From Balneolaceae bacterium (lineage in GTDB: Bacteria > Bacteroidota > Rhodothermia > Balneolales > Balneolaceae), in assembly GCA_007693745.1 (NCBI GenBank), contig REDA01000031.1, positions 24,536 to 88,535 of the forward strand: DNA of 64,000 nt, written 5' to 3'. A program made the position numbers and the translations under genes. Position 1 is the stretch's first letter, and every line of letters starts with the position of its first letter. Shown here piece after piece: positions 9,091-18,334 of this stretch. The notes beneath the pieces are model-generated. The model was not told where the DNA came from, ran no database searches, and saw nothing but the letters and a program-made list of their open reading frames with translations.

Positions 9091-9243
9091 ATGAATGAAA
9101 GCGGGAATGAGTCAATTCCAGGAAATTCGGGGCAATACAGACCCCAATTATTTGAGGGTATTGAATCGGTTTATCCAAGCCCCCGGAAAAATCTTCAGAA
9201 AAAATGCAAAGGAAAACAAAAAGTCTGTAAGGAATTGAAATAA
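9091..9243 (+). CDS. Possible small protein (50 aa), uncertain
   Basis: An ATG-started 50-codon frame upstream of radC, preceded by AAGAAAGAG. It begins MNESGNESIPGNSGQYRP and ends with a very lysine-rich tail (KKCKGKQKVCKELK). It has no recognised domain and may be chance. The only support is the start context and lack of anything else in this gap. Confidence 0.2.
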   Translation: MNESGNESIPGNSGQYRPQLFEGIESVYPSPRKNLQKKCKGKQKVCKELK

Positions 9244-9244
9244 A

Positions 9245-9261
9245 ACAGATCATTGATCTGT
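9245..9261. promoter_or_regulatory. 17-bp palindrome upstream of radC
   Basis: ACAGATCA-T-TGATCTGT is a perfect dyad centred about 34 bp before the radC ATG, a position suited to an operator or a small 5'-leader hairpin. No known regulator site is recognised. Confidence 0.4.
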
Positions 9262-9286
9262 AACAACAGAATATCAATACCAGGGA

Positions 9287-10000
9287 ATGGAAATAGAAGA
9301 ATTTAATCTGACAAGATATTCCGGACGCAGTGTTCGTGAAATGCAGGTAGATGAACAGCCAAGGGAGAAGTTGCTGAAGTATGGGGCTGACTCTCTCTCA
9401 GATGCAGAGTTGCTTGCCATTATATTGCGAACCGGAACCAGATCATTAAATGTGATTGAGATGTCCAGAGCACTGATGCAGCATTTTAAAGGCCTCAGAA
9501 ATCTTTCCAGGCAGAGCTGGCAGTCTTTAATGGTGATTCCGGGTGTGGCAAAAGTAAAGGCGATTACAATGCAGGCCATGTTCGAATTGTCCCGGCGAAT
9601 GCAGGTTGCTTCATTGGGGGATGAAGTTAAAATTACATCACCGGAACTGGCTGCTGCATATTTTATACCATTATTAAGAGATTTAACCCATGAAGAATTT
9701 TATGTAGGCTTTTTGAATAATTCAAAAGTGCTGACAGGGTACAAGAAAATCAGTTCCGGAGGCAGTACCGCAACGATTGTAGAGCCGGCGGAAGTCTTGA
9801 GGCAGGCGATTTTGCATCAGGCGAACAGTATCCTGCTGATTCATAACCATCCGTCCGGCCAGCTGAAGGAGTCTTCGGCAGATCTCCTTCTTACAAGAAG
9901 AATATCAGAGTCGGGCCGCCTGCTCGGGATACCTGTAACAGATCATATCATTGTTGCAGGAAATGACTTCATCAGCTTTAAATCAAAGCAACTGCTGTAA
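9287..10000 (+). CDS. radC: RadC family JAB/MPN-domain protein
   Basis: A 237-residue RadC (UPF0758) protein. The N-terminal part (about residues 10-100) has helix-hairpin-helix-like features (LSDAELLAIILRTGT, LMVIPGVAKVKA). The C-terminal JAB/MPN+ domain carries the metal-binding JAMM signature HNHPSG at 186-191 with S196 and D199. The family was once linked to recombination repair, but its biochemical role is not settled; a metalloprotease or nuclease-like activity is only inferred from the fold. It stands alone on the plus strand, divergent from xseB. Confidence 0.93.
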   Translation: MEIEEFNLTRYSGRSVREMQVDEQPREKLLKYGADSLSDAELLAIILRTGTRSLNVIEMSRALMQHFKGLRNLSRQSWQSLMVIPGVAKVKAITMQAMFELSRRMQVASLGDEVKITSPELAAAYFIPLLRDLTHEEFYVGFLNNSKVLTGYKKISSGGSTATIVEPAEVLRQAILHQANSILLIHNHPSGQLKESSADLLLTRRISESGRLLGIPVTDHIIVAGNDFISFKSKQLL

Positions 10001-10154
10001 AACTCATTACGGCCGGCGGCGGACTGATCCGTACAGGATTGACTGTAAGAAGGATTTGCAAAGTCTCCAGTGGCAGGATAATGCGGAAATTAACTTTATA
10101 AATGTGAACTGTGGAGTAAATGAAAATGAAAAAGTGATCGAAATGGTGAGATGA

Positions 10155-10697
10155 ATGGACTATTCAAATTTAGTTAAAGCAATTCAATCGGAAGACAGAC
10201 GTGAAACGGACAGAATTTGTGCTGAGCTGCATCCAAGGCTAAAGAATTATCTTGTCGCTACCATGGGCGCTGCTCCGGATCTTGCAGAGGATGCAGTCCA
10301 GAATATGTTTGAATATCTAATCCCAAAAATCAGGCGGAATGAAATAACTACACCGTCCGGTCTGCTAAGCTATATGCAGACGGGAGTGAGGCACAATTAT
10401 CTGAAGATCATTCGAAAGGAACAACTGAACAGTGGCGAACCCGAGAGCGATATGATCCCCGTCGAACCCAATCAGGTATGGGATCTGGTGGACCGGGAAA
10501 AGAGGGAATTACTGGCGGGTTGTATAGGTAAACTGAGCAGTCACTACCGTTTGCTCATAGAGTTTCTGCTTGCACATCCCAACGCTGAATCGGAAGATGT
10601 GGCTGAGGAGTTTAACATTTCCGTAACCAACGCATGGGTCAGAAGGCACCGGGCAATTAAACTGTTGAATTCCTGTGTAGCCAAAAAACTGAAATAA
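10155..10697 (+). CDS. ECF-like RNA polymerase sigma factor
   Basis: A 180-residue sigma-70 family protein of ECF size. Region 2 appears around residues 20-85 (LHPRLKNYLVATMGAAPDLAEDAVQNMFEYLIP, then a GLLSYMQTGVRHNYLKIIRKE helix like the DNA-melting/-10 helix). Region 4 is at the C terminus (ELLAGCIGKLSSHYRLLIEF, then the HTH SEDVAEEFNISVTNAWVRRHRAIKLL). The spacing is typical, but region 4 lacks the usual LP..R..F motif, so it is a divergent ECF subgroup. The next gene, 191 bp downstream, encodes a single-pass membrane TPR protein that could be its regulator. Confidence 0.85.
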   Translation: MDYSNLVKAIQSEDRRETDRICAELHPRLKNYLVATMGAAPDLAEDAVQNMFEYLIPKIRRNEITTPSGLLSYMQTGVRHNYLKIIRKEQLNSGEPESDMIPVEPNQVWDLVDREKRELLAGCIGKLSSHYRLLIEFLLAHPNAESEDVAEEFNISVTNAWVRRHRAIKLLNSCVAKKLK

Positions 10698-10888
10698 CCT
10701 GAAAAAATTTTTGTAAGGAATGAGCGGATAGTGGTTCATAAAAGAAGAGAGAAGCAGGTCGGGAATTGAATGTACTGTCTCATAATGAAAATTGAGGGTA
10801 CAGAAAAAACCCGGACTGAATATCAGGTCCTGAAAAAATAACAAAAAAACACTGTTTGTTATGGCAGACAGCGTTTTCAATATAGATA

Positions 10889-11668
10889 ATGATGACTGAA
10901 GACAAAGCTATTGCACTGACAAAAAAAATCGATAGGTACCTTAATGGGAAATTGACGCAGCCGGAAATTGATGAACTCTGGAGAGAGCTCATTGCGGATT
11001 CGTCGTCATATCAGCAATTCGAAACAGAGCTTCATCTCAGAAGTCTGATTCGTGAAAAGGTTCAGAAACAACCGGAAATAAAGGAGTCGGAGAAAACCAG
11101 GGAATACACTGCAACGGTTTGGATATGGCCGGTTGCGGCCCTGCTGCTCATCTCATTATTTCTTTATCTGTTTACCCTCTCAAATCCGCCAAAACCCGAT
11201 CAGCTTGCGATCGGGGTGATTGATTACAGGGATATGCTCAGTGCCGAAATCTTCCGTTCTGATTCTCAGACAGCCACAGAAACAGATATCCGGATTAATG
11301 AGGCGCTTGGTCTTGCCTATGGATCGGCATTCCGGGAATCGGAAGAGATCTATAACCGGCTTCTCGAAAGCGAACTCTCCCCGGATCAGCAATTGATTAT
11401 TGAAATGAATCTGGGCATCATTTATTTCAATCTTGGTGAATATGATGATGCGGCCGCCCGGTTTTACTCTGTGAGTAAAACAGAACCTGAAAATATTTTC
11501 ATCCATGAGCAGGCACTCTGGTATCTGGCTCACAGTTACCTGCGTCAAGGGAAAGCGGGAAGGGCTCGCGACACGGCATTTGATGTGTATCATTTCAACG
11601 GCCGCTTTGCTGAAGAAGCACTGAACCTCATCAGAGAACTGGATCGGTTTCTTGTTAAAAAAGATTGA
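10889..11668 (+). CDS. Membrane-anchored TPR protein, possible anti-sigma/regulator
   Basis: A 259-residue protein with three parts. The cytoplasmic N terminus (about 1-70) contains a YLNGKLTQPEIDELWREL motif resembling the start of Bacteroidota anti-sigma or FecR-like proteins. A transmembrane segment follows near residues 75-95 (VWIWPVAALLLISLFLYLF). The rest is a periplasmic helical domain with TPR-like units (EALGLAYGSAFRESEEIYNRLLE, EMNLGIIYFNLGEYDDAAARFY, ALWYLAHSYLRQGKAGRARDTA). Its position after an ECF sigma gene suggests a regulatory pair. This is inference: no zinc-binding anti-sigma motif is visible. The second ATG at 10892 is an equally good start. Confidence 0.75.
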   Translation: MMTEDKAIALTKKIDRYLNGKLTQPEIDELWRELIADSSSYQQFETELHLRSLIREKVQKQPEIKESEKTREYTATVWIWPVAALLLISLFLYLFTLSNPPKPDQLAIGVIDYRDMLSAEIFRSDSQTATETDIRINEALGLAYGSAFRESEEIYNRLLESELSPDQQLIIEMNLGIIYFNLGEYDDAAARFYSVSKTEPENIFIHEQALWYLAHSYLRQGKAGRARDTAFDVYHFNGRFAEEALNLIRELDRFLVKKD

Positions 11669-11741
11669 GTGGCGCAGCCGCAGAGTGAAAAAGGATCGAC
11701 AAAAGGAGACGTACCGGATGGATACAGGGCTCCTGCCCCGG

Positions 11742-13988
11742 TCAATGTTTCATGAAAGATCTCGGAATCGGCTCATTCAGATTCTTGGTGTGATCCATGA
11801 AAAATTGCTGTGAGGCCAGTTTTTTATCAGACTTTTTCTTTTTCACTTTCACATAGTTCCCATTCGGCTTCATCATCCACCGTTGTGTGTTGTCGTGAAG
11901 GTAGATCCTCATCATGAAACCCAGATACCGTTTCAGTTCCGGGTTTTCAATGGGTGCCAGTACCTCTACCCGTGCATCCAGGTTTCTGTGCATCCAGTCT
12001 GCGGATCCGATATACCATGCATCTTCTCCTCCTTTATGGAAATAATAACAGCGTGAATGCTCCAGAAACCTGCCAATCACTGAATGGACGCGGATTTTTT
12101 CACTTAAACCCGGTTTTTGGGGAATGAGCCGGCAAACACCCCTGACGATCAGGTCGGTTTCAACACCGGCCTGGGAAGCCTCATACAGTTTTTGAATAAT
12201 CAGAGGGTCTTCAAGGCTGTTCATCTTGGCAATGATTTGCGCTTTACGTCCTTCAAGTGCCTCCTGAATCTCTCCATCAATCAGTTTTACAATATTGCTG
12301 CGAAGATGCCTGGGAGCTACAAAGGTTTTTTGAAATGTCTGCTCCGGTGCATAACCGGTCAGCAGGTTGAAGACATTCGTGACATCTGTGGCCAGTTCGT
12401 CGTCGCAGGTGAACAGACCAAGATCTTCGTACAGCTGCGCAGTATCGGGATGATAATTTCCGGTACCGATGTGAACATAGCGCCGCAGTCCGGCAGTTTC
12501 CTCCCGGACAACAATCGTCAGCTTGGAGTGAATTTTAAGTCCCGGAATTCCATAGGAAACATGAACCCCCGCTTTTTCAAGCTTTTGAGCCCAGGTAATA
12601 TTCTGTTCTTCATCAAACCGGGCTTTCAGCTCAACAAGTACGGCTACCTGTTTATCATCTTCAGCCGCTTTAATCAGCGAATGCATCACAGCAGAATCGC
12701 TGGAGGTCCTGTAGAGAGTCTGCTTGATGGCAAGTACCTTGGGGTCATTGGCAGCTTCTTCAATAAAGCGCTGCGTTGACGTTTCAAAACTGTGGTAGGG
12801 ATGATGGACCAGAAAATCACCATTCTTGATAACCTGAAAAATGTTTGGAGCACTTTCGTCCAGAGGGTGCCTGAACACCGGGTGCAGTGCCGGTACCCAG
12901 CTGTCAGATTTCAAATGAGGGAACCCGCCAAGTTTACACAACTGGGTTACGTCGGCGAGACCGATGGGACCCTCCATTTCAAATACATACTGATCTTGGA
13001 TGTTGAGATTGTTCAGAAGGGATGTGCGAATATCTCTGGGCATATTGCGGTCAATCTCCAGCCGAACCACCTCGGCGAACTTCCGCTCTCTCAATTCATC
13101 TTCAATCATCTCCAGGAGATCGTCAGCTTCCTCTTCGTTTCGCTCGATATCAGCATTTCGGGTCACCCTGAAAATATTTGCACTCAATACCTCCATGCCC
13201 GGGAAAAAACGCATCAGTTTCTCAACGATCAGATCTTTTACGGACAACAGAGTAACTGCCTCATCACTTTGCTCCAGTTCAATCCAGCGAGGCCGGTTGG
13301 TTGGAATTTTTATTCTCGCGAATAGAATTTCACCACTCCTCGGGTTTCGCAGCTTGATTGCAAGGGAACGGCTTTTGTTGGAGATAAATGGAAACGGATG
13401 CGCCTGATCCACAGCAAGAGGGGTAACGATCGGATAAATCTGTTTTTCAAAATAATCATCCGCCCTCACTTTCAGTTCATCAGAGAGATCATTGTAAGGC
13501 GTGATACGGATCCCCTCTATTTCCAGTGCCGGTAAAATTTCTTTTAAAAAACAGTTCCGGTATGCCTTTATCATTTTCAGGACTTCATGACGAATTTCAG
13601 CCAGCTGTTCCTCTGGAGTACGCCCGTCCACAGTCAGCTCCGTAACACCCGCATGCACCTGTCTTTTCAGACCTCCAACCCGTTTCTGAAAAAATTCGTC
13701 GAGGTTGGAGCAGACGATCCCGATAAATTTGGTTCGCTCCAGAAGCGGATTTTTAGGGTTTAGCGCTTCAGCCAGTACCCTCCAGTTAAACTTCAGCCAG
13801 CTTAGCTCATAGTTATCGAAATAGTTTTTCCCAAAGATTTTTAAATCACTGCTGCGAGGGTCCTTATTGAGGCCCTTGCTCTTTAATACCTTGTTCTTCA
13901 GCGGATTTGGCTTTGGTTTACCTTCCCCGATGTCCAAAAGATTTATGGGTTCGAAACCGGATCCTGATTTTTTGGTTGATTCAGACAT
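11742..13988 (-). CDS. ppk1: Polyphosphate kinase 1
   Basis: PPK1 reversibly polymerises the gamma-phosphate of ATP into inorganic polyphosphate. At 748 residues it has the full four-domain layout: an N-terminal helical domain with NYFDNYELSWLKFNWRVLAEA, an H-domain, and two phospholipase-D-like C-terminal domains. Catalytic-region motifs include ELKARFDEEQNI, GIPGLKIHSKLTIV and RRYVHIGTGNYHPDTA, where the active-site histidines lie, and SADWMHRNLDARVEVLAPI. It carries an N-terminal extension of about 50 polar residues and a basic C-terminal tail. A possible small zinc-ribbon ORF ends 16 bp before its ATG. Confidence 0.97.
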   Translation of the reverse strand: MSESTKKSGSGFEPINLLDIGEGKPKPNPLKNKVLKSKGLNKDPRSSDLKIFGKNYFDNYELSWLKFNWRVLAEALNPKNPLLERTKFIGIVCSNLDEFFQKRVGGLKRQVHAGVTELTVDGRTPEEQLAEIRHEVLKMIKAYRNCFLKEILPALEIEGIRITPYNDLSDELKVRADDYFEKQIYPIVTPLAVDQAHPFPFISNKSRSLAIKLRNPRSGEILFARIKIPTNRPRWIELEQSDEAVTLLSVKDLIVEKLMRFFPGMEVLSANIFRVTRNADIERNEEEADDLLEMIEDELRERKFAEVVRLEIDRNMPRDIRTSLLNNLNIQDQYVFEMEGPIGLADVTQLCKLGGFPHLKSDSWVPALHPVFRHPLDESAPNIFQVIKNGDFLVHHPYHSFETSTQRFIEEAANDPKVLAIKQTLYRTSSDSAVMHSLIKAAEDDKQVAVLVELKARFDEEQNITWAQKLEKAGVHVSYGIPGLKIHSKLTIVVREETAGLRRYVHIGTGNYHPDTAQLYEDLGLFTCDDELATDVTNVFNLLTGYAPEQTFQKTFVAPRHLRSNIVKLIDGEIQEALEGRKAQIIAKMNSLEDPLIIQKLYEASQAGVETDLIVRGVCRLIPQKPGLSEKIRVHSVIGRFLEHSRCYYFHKGGEDAWYIGSADWMHRNLDARVEVLAPIENPELKRYLGFMMRIYLHDNTQRWMMKPNGNYVKVKKKKSDKKLASQQFFMDHTKNLNEPIPRSFMKH

Positions 13989-14004
13989 AAGGTTGAAAAT
14001 TTAG

Positions 14005-14268
14005 TTACTTCGGTGCTTTCTCCTGAAAGGGAGTGAATTCGTTTGGAATCGATGTTTCCTGACGCCTCTTTGAGTAAATTATATCGCAGTGAAAGCAGAT
14101 TCCGGACATAAATTCAGAGTTGCAATCCTGACAGGTAAAGGTATCAAAGGCGCGGATGATTTGAAAAAAATCTCTGCCCGGCAGCGATCTGTTGATCTGA
14201 CGGGAACCTGTTGAGTAAACTTTGTCAACTATTTGTAACTTCTCTTTGAAACGGAACAGTAAAGATCT
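14005..14268 (-). CDS. Possible small zinc-ribbon protein or gene remnant upstream of ppk1
   Basis: A minus-strand frame runs open from just after a TAG at 14269-14271 to a TAA at 14005-14007, and reads like a real protein: GRDFFQIIRAFDTFTCQDCN, then SEFMSGICFHCDIIYSKRRQ, then a polar tail ending FQEKAPK. The two pairs CQDC and CFHC, 11 residues apart, form a zinc-ribbon-like pattern. No ATG, GTG or TTG occurs before the ATG located between the two pairs, so either a non-standard start is used or the 5' end has been lost. It is 16 bp in front of ppk1 on the same strand. Family not recognised. Confidence 0.4.
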   Translation of the reverse strand, partial: RSLLFRFKEKLQIVDKVYSTGSRQINRSLPGRDFFQIIRAFDTFTCQDCNSEFMSGICFHCDIIYSKRRQETSIPNEFTPFQEKAPK

Positions 14269-14340
14269 CTATTGCTGCACTGATTCGTAAAGCAGTGAAT
14301 TGGGTACGGGGGCAGTAGTAAAACCGATTCCATTGTTTCC

Positions 14341-15402
14341 GTGAGCATCCATCTGAATATCAAACAAAAAGATTACGTGCAGAATCCACTTTTAAATGCT
14401 GATGAGAAAGACCCTGTTGCGGATGAACATCTTCGCCCCTCCTCTATACAGGAGTTTATCGGGCAGAAAAAAGTCATCAATAATTTGTCCGTTTTTATCC
14501 AGGCAGCGAAAAAAAGAGCGGAAGCTCTCGATCATGTGATTATTTCCGGCCCTCCCGGTCTGGGAAAAACCACGCTGGCCTATATCATCTCCAGGGAGAT
14601 GGGGGTACAGATACGGCCCACCACAGGCCCGGTTCTGGAAAAGCCGGGGGATCTTGCCGGCCTCCTCACCAATCTCGAAAAGGGAGATGTTCTTTTTATT
14701 GATGAAATTCACCGGCTCAACCCGGTTGTGGAAGAGTATCTCTACTCAGCCATGGAGGATTACAAACTGGATATCGTGATCGATTCCGGGCCCAATGCCC
14801 GCAGTGTCCAGATCGATCTTAATGAATTTACCCTTGTCGGGGCGACAACCAGAAAGGGTCTGCTCACCGCACCACTGCGTGCCCGCTTTGGAATTGATAT
14901 GAGGCTGGACTACTACGATTCGGAACTGCTGCAGAGAATCGCCCTTCGGACAGCTCATATTCTCGGTTTTGGAATCACCGAAACCGGGGCATATGAAATT
15001 GCAAGAAGGAGCCGGGGGACTCCGAGGATTGTCAACAAACTGCTGCGCCGGACACGGGATTTTGCTCAGGTGGATGGGCTGGATACGATCGATGACAAGA
15101 TAGCAGATAAGGCACTCAATGCGCTGGATGTGGATCGCAACGGGCTGGATGATATGGATGTGCGAATCCTCAGAGCGATCATTGAAAACTATAAGGGCGG
15201 CCCTGTGGGACTCGGAACGCTCTCTGTTGCTGTGGGGGAAGACAAAGGAACAATTGAGGAGGTGTATGAGCCATTTTTAATTAAGGAGGGTTTTATGCAG
15301 CGAACCCCCAAGGGAAGGGTTGTCACCATGAAGTCATACGATTACCTGAATGTAAAACCGGAAAACAAGGGTGCCGGAAAAGATACTCCCGGCCTTTTTT
15401 GA
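14341..15402 (+). CDS. ruvB: Holliday junction branch migration ATPase RuvB
   Basis: RuvB is the AAA+ motor that, with RuvA, drives branch migration of Holliday junctions during recombination repair. The 353-residue protein has Walker A GPPGLGKT at 70-77, Walker B DEIH at 121-124, the [18 protein letters not shown] sensor region, the arginine-containing [19 protein letters not shown] motif, and the C-terminal winged-helix [15 protein letters not shown] with [18 protein letters not shown]. The start is GTG, placed by the family's N-terminal spacing. ruvA is not in the window. A short GC stem with a T-run overlaps its 3' end. Confidence 0.96.
   Translation: MSIHLNIKQKDYVQNPLLNADEKDPVADEHLRPSSIQEFIGQKKVINNLSVFIQAAKKRAEALDHVIISGPPGLGKTTLAYIISREMGVQIRPTTGPVLEKPGDLAGLLTNLEKGDVLFIDEIHRLNPVVEEYLYSAMEDYKLDIVIDSGPNARSVQIDLNEFTLVGATTRKGLLTAPLRARFGIDMRLDYYDSELLQRIALRTAHILGFGITETGAYEIARRSRGTPRIVNKLLRRTRDFAQVDGLDTIDDKIADKALNALDVDRNGLDDMDVRILRAIIENYKGGPVGLGTLSVAVGEDKGTIEEVYEPFLIKEGFMQRTPKGRVVTMKSYDYLNVKPENKGAGKDTPGLF
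15373..15400 (+). terminator. Weak terminator candidate at the 3' end of ruvB
   Basis: Stem GCCGG (15373-15377) and CCGGC (15389-15393) followed by a run of six T. It overlaps the last ruvB codons. The stem is only 5 bp, so support is modest. Confidence 0.35.
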
Positions 15403-15505
15403 AAGAGTTGTTTTGTCACCAAAAACAGATGCGGGATTGTGCATCGAATTACAACACAATCATCAAAAAAGAAGCCAAATGGCCGAAATTATTGTACAAA
15501 AATTT

Positions 15506-15520
15506 CCTTAAATTTTAAGG
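15506..15520. promoter_or_regulatory. 15-bp AT-rich palindrome upstream of metK
   Basis: CCTTAAA-T-TTTAAGG centred 40 bp before the metK ATG. It may be an operator or chance in an AT-rich leader. I see no SAM-riboswitch fold in this short leader. Confidence 0.3.
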
Positions 15521-15552
15521 ATATAACCGAAACACAATGTTTGAAGACTGAT

Positions 15553-16704
15553 ATGAAAAATCTTTTTACCTCAGAATCTGTATCGGAAGGGCATCCGGAT
15601 AAAGTATCCGATCAGATCTCCGATGCAATCCTGGACGCAATGCTTTCACAGGATCCTGAATCAAGAGTGGCTGTGGAAACCCTCGTTACGACCGGGCTGG
15701 CTGTTGTGGCCGGTGAAGTGCGTACCACAGCCTATGTGGACATCCAGGAAACCGTGCGCGAGGTGATCCGACGAATCGGATATACCAAAGCATCCTACCG
15801 TTTTGATGCAGATTCCTGCGGTGTGGTTTCAGCGATCCATCAGCAGAGTGCAGATATCGCGATGGGAGTGGACGAAGGCGACAATAAGGCTCAGGGTGCC
15901 GGCGATCAGGGTATGATGTTCGGATATGCCACAACCGAAACACCTGCCTTCATGCCGATGACCCTGCAGTACTCTCACGAGCTTCTGAAGAAACTGGCTC
16001 ATATCCGTAAAGAGACCGCGCTGATGCCCTATCTGGCTCCCGACAGCAAGAGCCAGGTAACTGTCGAGTATGATGAAAACAACAAGCCCAAACGTGTGGA
16101 TACCATCGTAATCTCCACCCAGCATGACGAGGGAGTGGATCAGTCGCAAATCAAGGCCGATATTAAAAAACACCTGATCTCAGCCGTGATACCGGCCGAT
16201 CTGATGGACGCAGATACCATTCTGCATGTGAACCCAACCGGAAAGTTTGTGATCGGTGGTCCGCACGGAGATACCGGCCTTACCGGCCGCAAGATTATCG
16301 TGGATACCTACGGTGGACGCGGAGCGCATGGCGGCGGAGCCTTTTCCGGAAAGGACTCTTCCAAGGTGGATCGAAGTGCTGCTTACGCAACCCGCCACAT
16401 TGCCAAAAATGTGGTTGCGGCCGGCCTTGCAGAGGAGTGCCTGGTTCAGGTGGCGTACGCCATTGGTGTGGCTGATCCCGTTTCCATCAATGTGAATACA
16501 TACGGTACAGGCAAAGTGAGCGACAAGCAGCTTGCGGAGGCGATCACCCGCGTGTTTGACATGACACCCGCGGCGATTGTATCCCGGTTTAAACTCAAGA
16601 CTCCCGGATTTCTGGAGACAGCCGCCTATGGCCATTTTGGCCGGGACGAGTTTACATGGGAGAAGCTCGACTATGTGGATGCCATCGCCAATGCTGTGAA
16701 ATAG
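15553..16704 (+). CDS. metK: S-adenosylmethionine synthetase
   Basis: MetK makes AdoMet from methionine and ATP. From the ATG at 15553 the protein is 383 residues, normal for the family, and begins [20 protein letters not shown]. An earlier in-frame ATG at 15439 would add 38 non-conserved residues and is rejected. Motifs: [16 protein letters not shown] (ATP/metal), [12 protein letters not shown] (methionine loop), [22 protein letters not shown], and the P-loop-like [20 protein letters not shown] clear terminator follows about 105 bp downstream. Confidence 0.97.
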   Translation: MKNLFTSESVSEGHPDKVSDQISDAILDAMLSQDPESRVAVETLVTTGLAVVAGEVRTTAYVDIQETVREVIRRIGYTKASYRFDADSCGVVSAIHQQSADIAMGVDEGDNKAQGAGDQGMMFGYATTETPAFMPMTLQYSHELLKKLAHIRKETALMPYLAPDSKSQVTVEYDENNKPKRVDTIVISTQHDEGVDQSQIKADIKKHLISAVIPADLMDADTILHVNPTGKFVIGGPHGDTGLTGRKIIVDTYGGRGAHGGGAFSGKDSSKVDRSAAYATRHIAKNVVAAGLAEECLVQVAYAIGVADPVSINVNTYGTGKVSDKQLAEAITRVFDMTPAAIVSRFKLKTPGFLETAAYGHFGRDEFTWEKLDYVDAIANAVK

Positions 16705-17027
16705 CCTTTTAAGCATCAGTGGCAGCTTTTCACAGGTTCGGAATCACGGCAACAGACGGATTCTGATTGAACCGGTGTTTGGAGACCATTTCATAACCCT
16801 GTTAGAGTGAGCCTGTATTCAATTTTTGGATACAGGCTTTTTTTTGTTTTTAAAACGGCCATGAAATAGCTATGTTCACCATGCATTTTATTGCATGTTA
16901 AACGGAACCCCGCCACTTCATCATTTATCCAGCCAGGAATACTCAGGCCAGCCTGATTGCAGTATCGGATTGCCTGGCCGGGAGTGAGTGGAACGATTCC
17001 GGAGTAACCAGAACCCAAAATTTCCGA
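16705..17027. other. Intergenic region holding the metK terminator
   Basis: Apart from the terminator at 16810-16845 I see no gene or repeat copy here. The antisense frame over the second half has mildly protein-like composition but no recognisable motif or family. Confidence 0.4.
16810..16845 (+). terminator. Rho-independent terminator after metK
   Basis: Stem AGCCTGTATTC / GGATACAGGCT (one G-U pair) with a 7-base T-rich loop, followed by a run of eight T. Strong canonical shape. Confidence 0.85.
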
Positions 17028-17030
17028 GTG

Positions 17031-18323
17031 ATGAAAAAAAGATTGTTTTTGATGGCTCTGTTTTGTCTGCTGCCCATCCTGCTGATGGCGCAGGAGAGGC
17101 CGCACCTCTTTACGGGAGCAGAGATCATCCCCATTGCAGGGGACCCGATTCCGAATGGTGTACTCATTGTACAGAACGGAGTAGTTGTTGCAGTGGGGGC
17201 CGCCGGGGAGGTAGAGATTCCCGCCAACGCCATTCCGTTTGATATGAGAGGCAAAGTGATTATGCCCGGTCTTGTAGATACACACTCACATATTGGAGAG
17301 GGAGACGGTGGTGACCGTTCTGCCACACTTCATCCCGACGTGAGAATAATGGATACCATTGACCCGCGCAGCAGCACATTCCGGAAAGCACTGTCGGGCG
17401 GTCTCACATCCGTGAATATCATGCCGGGATCCGGCCATCTGATGAGCGGCCAGACTGTCTATGTGAAACCGCGGCCGGCCAATACTATCGAAGAGATGCT
17501 CATTGTGGTGGATGAACAGACCGGTATTTACGGGGGCCTGAAGATGGCCAACGGAACCAACCCGCTTCGTGCGGCGGGTTCCCCGGGAACGCGTGCAAAA
17601 TCGGCTGCCATGGTGCGTGAGCTTTTTGTGCAGGCGCAGGAGTATAAGGCAAAGCTGGATGAAGCGGATGGAGATCCGGAAAAAATGCCGGCCCGGAATC
17701 TGCAGATGGAGGCTCTTGTGGAAGTGCTGGAGGGAAAGAGAATTGTACACCATCACACCCACCGTCATGATGATATACTTACCGCGATCCGGCTGGCTGA
17801 CGAATTTGGGTACCGAATGGTGCTGCAGCATGTGAGTGAAGCCTGGAAAGTAGCTGATGAAATTGCCGCCGCCGGGTATCCGGCATCTATCATCACACTC
17901 GATTCGCCGGGCGGAAAACTGGAGGCGATCAATCTGCTCAATATCAACGGGCGGGAACTGGAGGAGTCGGGGGCACTGTTCGCATTCCATTCCGATGACC
18001 CCATTGTCGATTCACGCTTCTTACTCCGTTCAGCCGTGATGGCTGTCAAGGAGGGAATGAGCCGGGAGATGGCGCTGAAAGCTCTTACACTGAACGGTGC
18101 TGCAATGATGGATATCGCTCACCGGGTGGGTTCTCTGGAGCCGGGCAAGGATGCAGATTTCATTATCCTCTCCGGAGATCCGTTCAGTATCTACACGCAT
18201 GTTGAACAGACATGGATCGAGGGCGAAAAGGTCTGGGACCGTGACAACCCGGAAGACCGCATCTACGCAACGGGAGGATATGAGATCTTCCGTTCATCCG
18301 CACATCACCATCATCACGATTGA
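17031..18323 (+). CDS. Exported amidohydrolase (imidazolonepropionase-like), metal site intact
   Basis: A 430-residue amidohydrolase-superfamily protein with a signal peptide (LFLMALFCLLPILLMAQ). Metal-binding features are present: DTHSH on the first barrel strand, HHHTHRHDD, then VLQHVSEAW, and FHSDDP for the final Asp. The small N-terminal beta-sandwich and the C-terminal GSLEPGKDADFIILSGDP complete the fold. The family includes periplasmic dipeptidases and imidazolonepropionase-like enzymes; the substrate here is unknown. An adjacent GTG at 17028 is less likely as start. The C terminus ends SSAHHHHHD, a natural histidine run. It is translationally close to the next paralogue (RBS GAGGGG overlaps its stop). 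Confidence 0.9.
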   Translation: MKKRLFLMALFCLLPILLMAQERPHLFTGAEIIPIAGDPIPNGVLIVQNGVVVAVGAAGEVEIPANAIPFDMRGKVIMPGLVDTHSHIGEGDGGDRSATLHPDVRIMDTIDPRSSTFRKALSGGLTSVNIMPGSGHLMSGQTVYVKPRPANTIEEMLIVVDEQTGIYGGLKMANGTNPLRAAGSPGTRAKSAAMVRELFVQAQEYKAKLDEADGDPEKMPARNLQMEALVEVLEGKRIVHHHTHRHDDILTAIRLADEFGYRMVLQHVSEAWKVADEIAAAGYPASIITLDSPGGKLEAINLLNINGRELEESGALFAFHSDDPIVDSRFLLRSAVMAVKEGMSREMALKALTLNGAAMMDIAHRVGSLEPGKDADFIILSGDPFSIYTHVEQTWIEGEKVWDRDNPEDRIYATGGYEIFRSSAHHHHHD

Positions 18324-18334
18324 GGGGACTGAAT

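Noticed and set aside
15403..15552. Possible SAM riboswitch upstream of metK
   Set aside because: The leader is short and AT-rich, and I cannot find the paired helices or conserved blocks of a known SAM riboswitch; only a small palindrome is visible.
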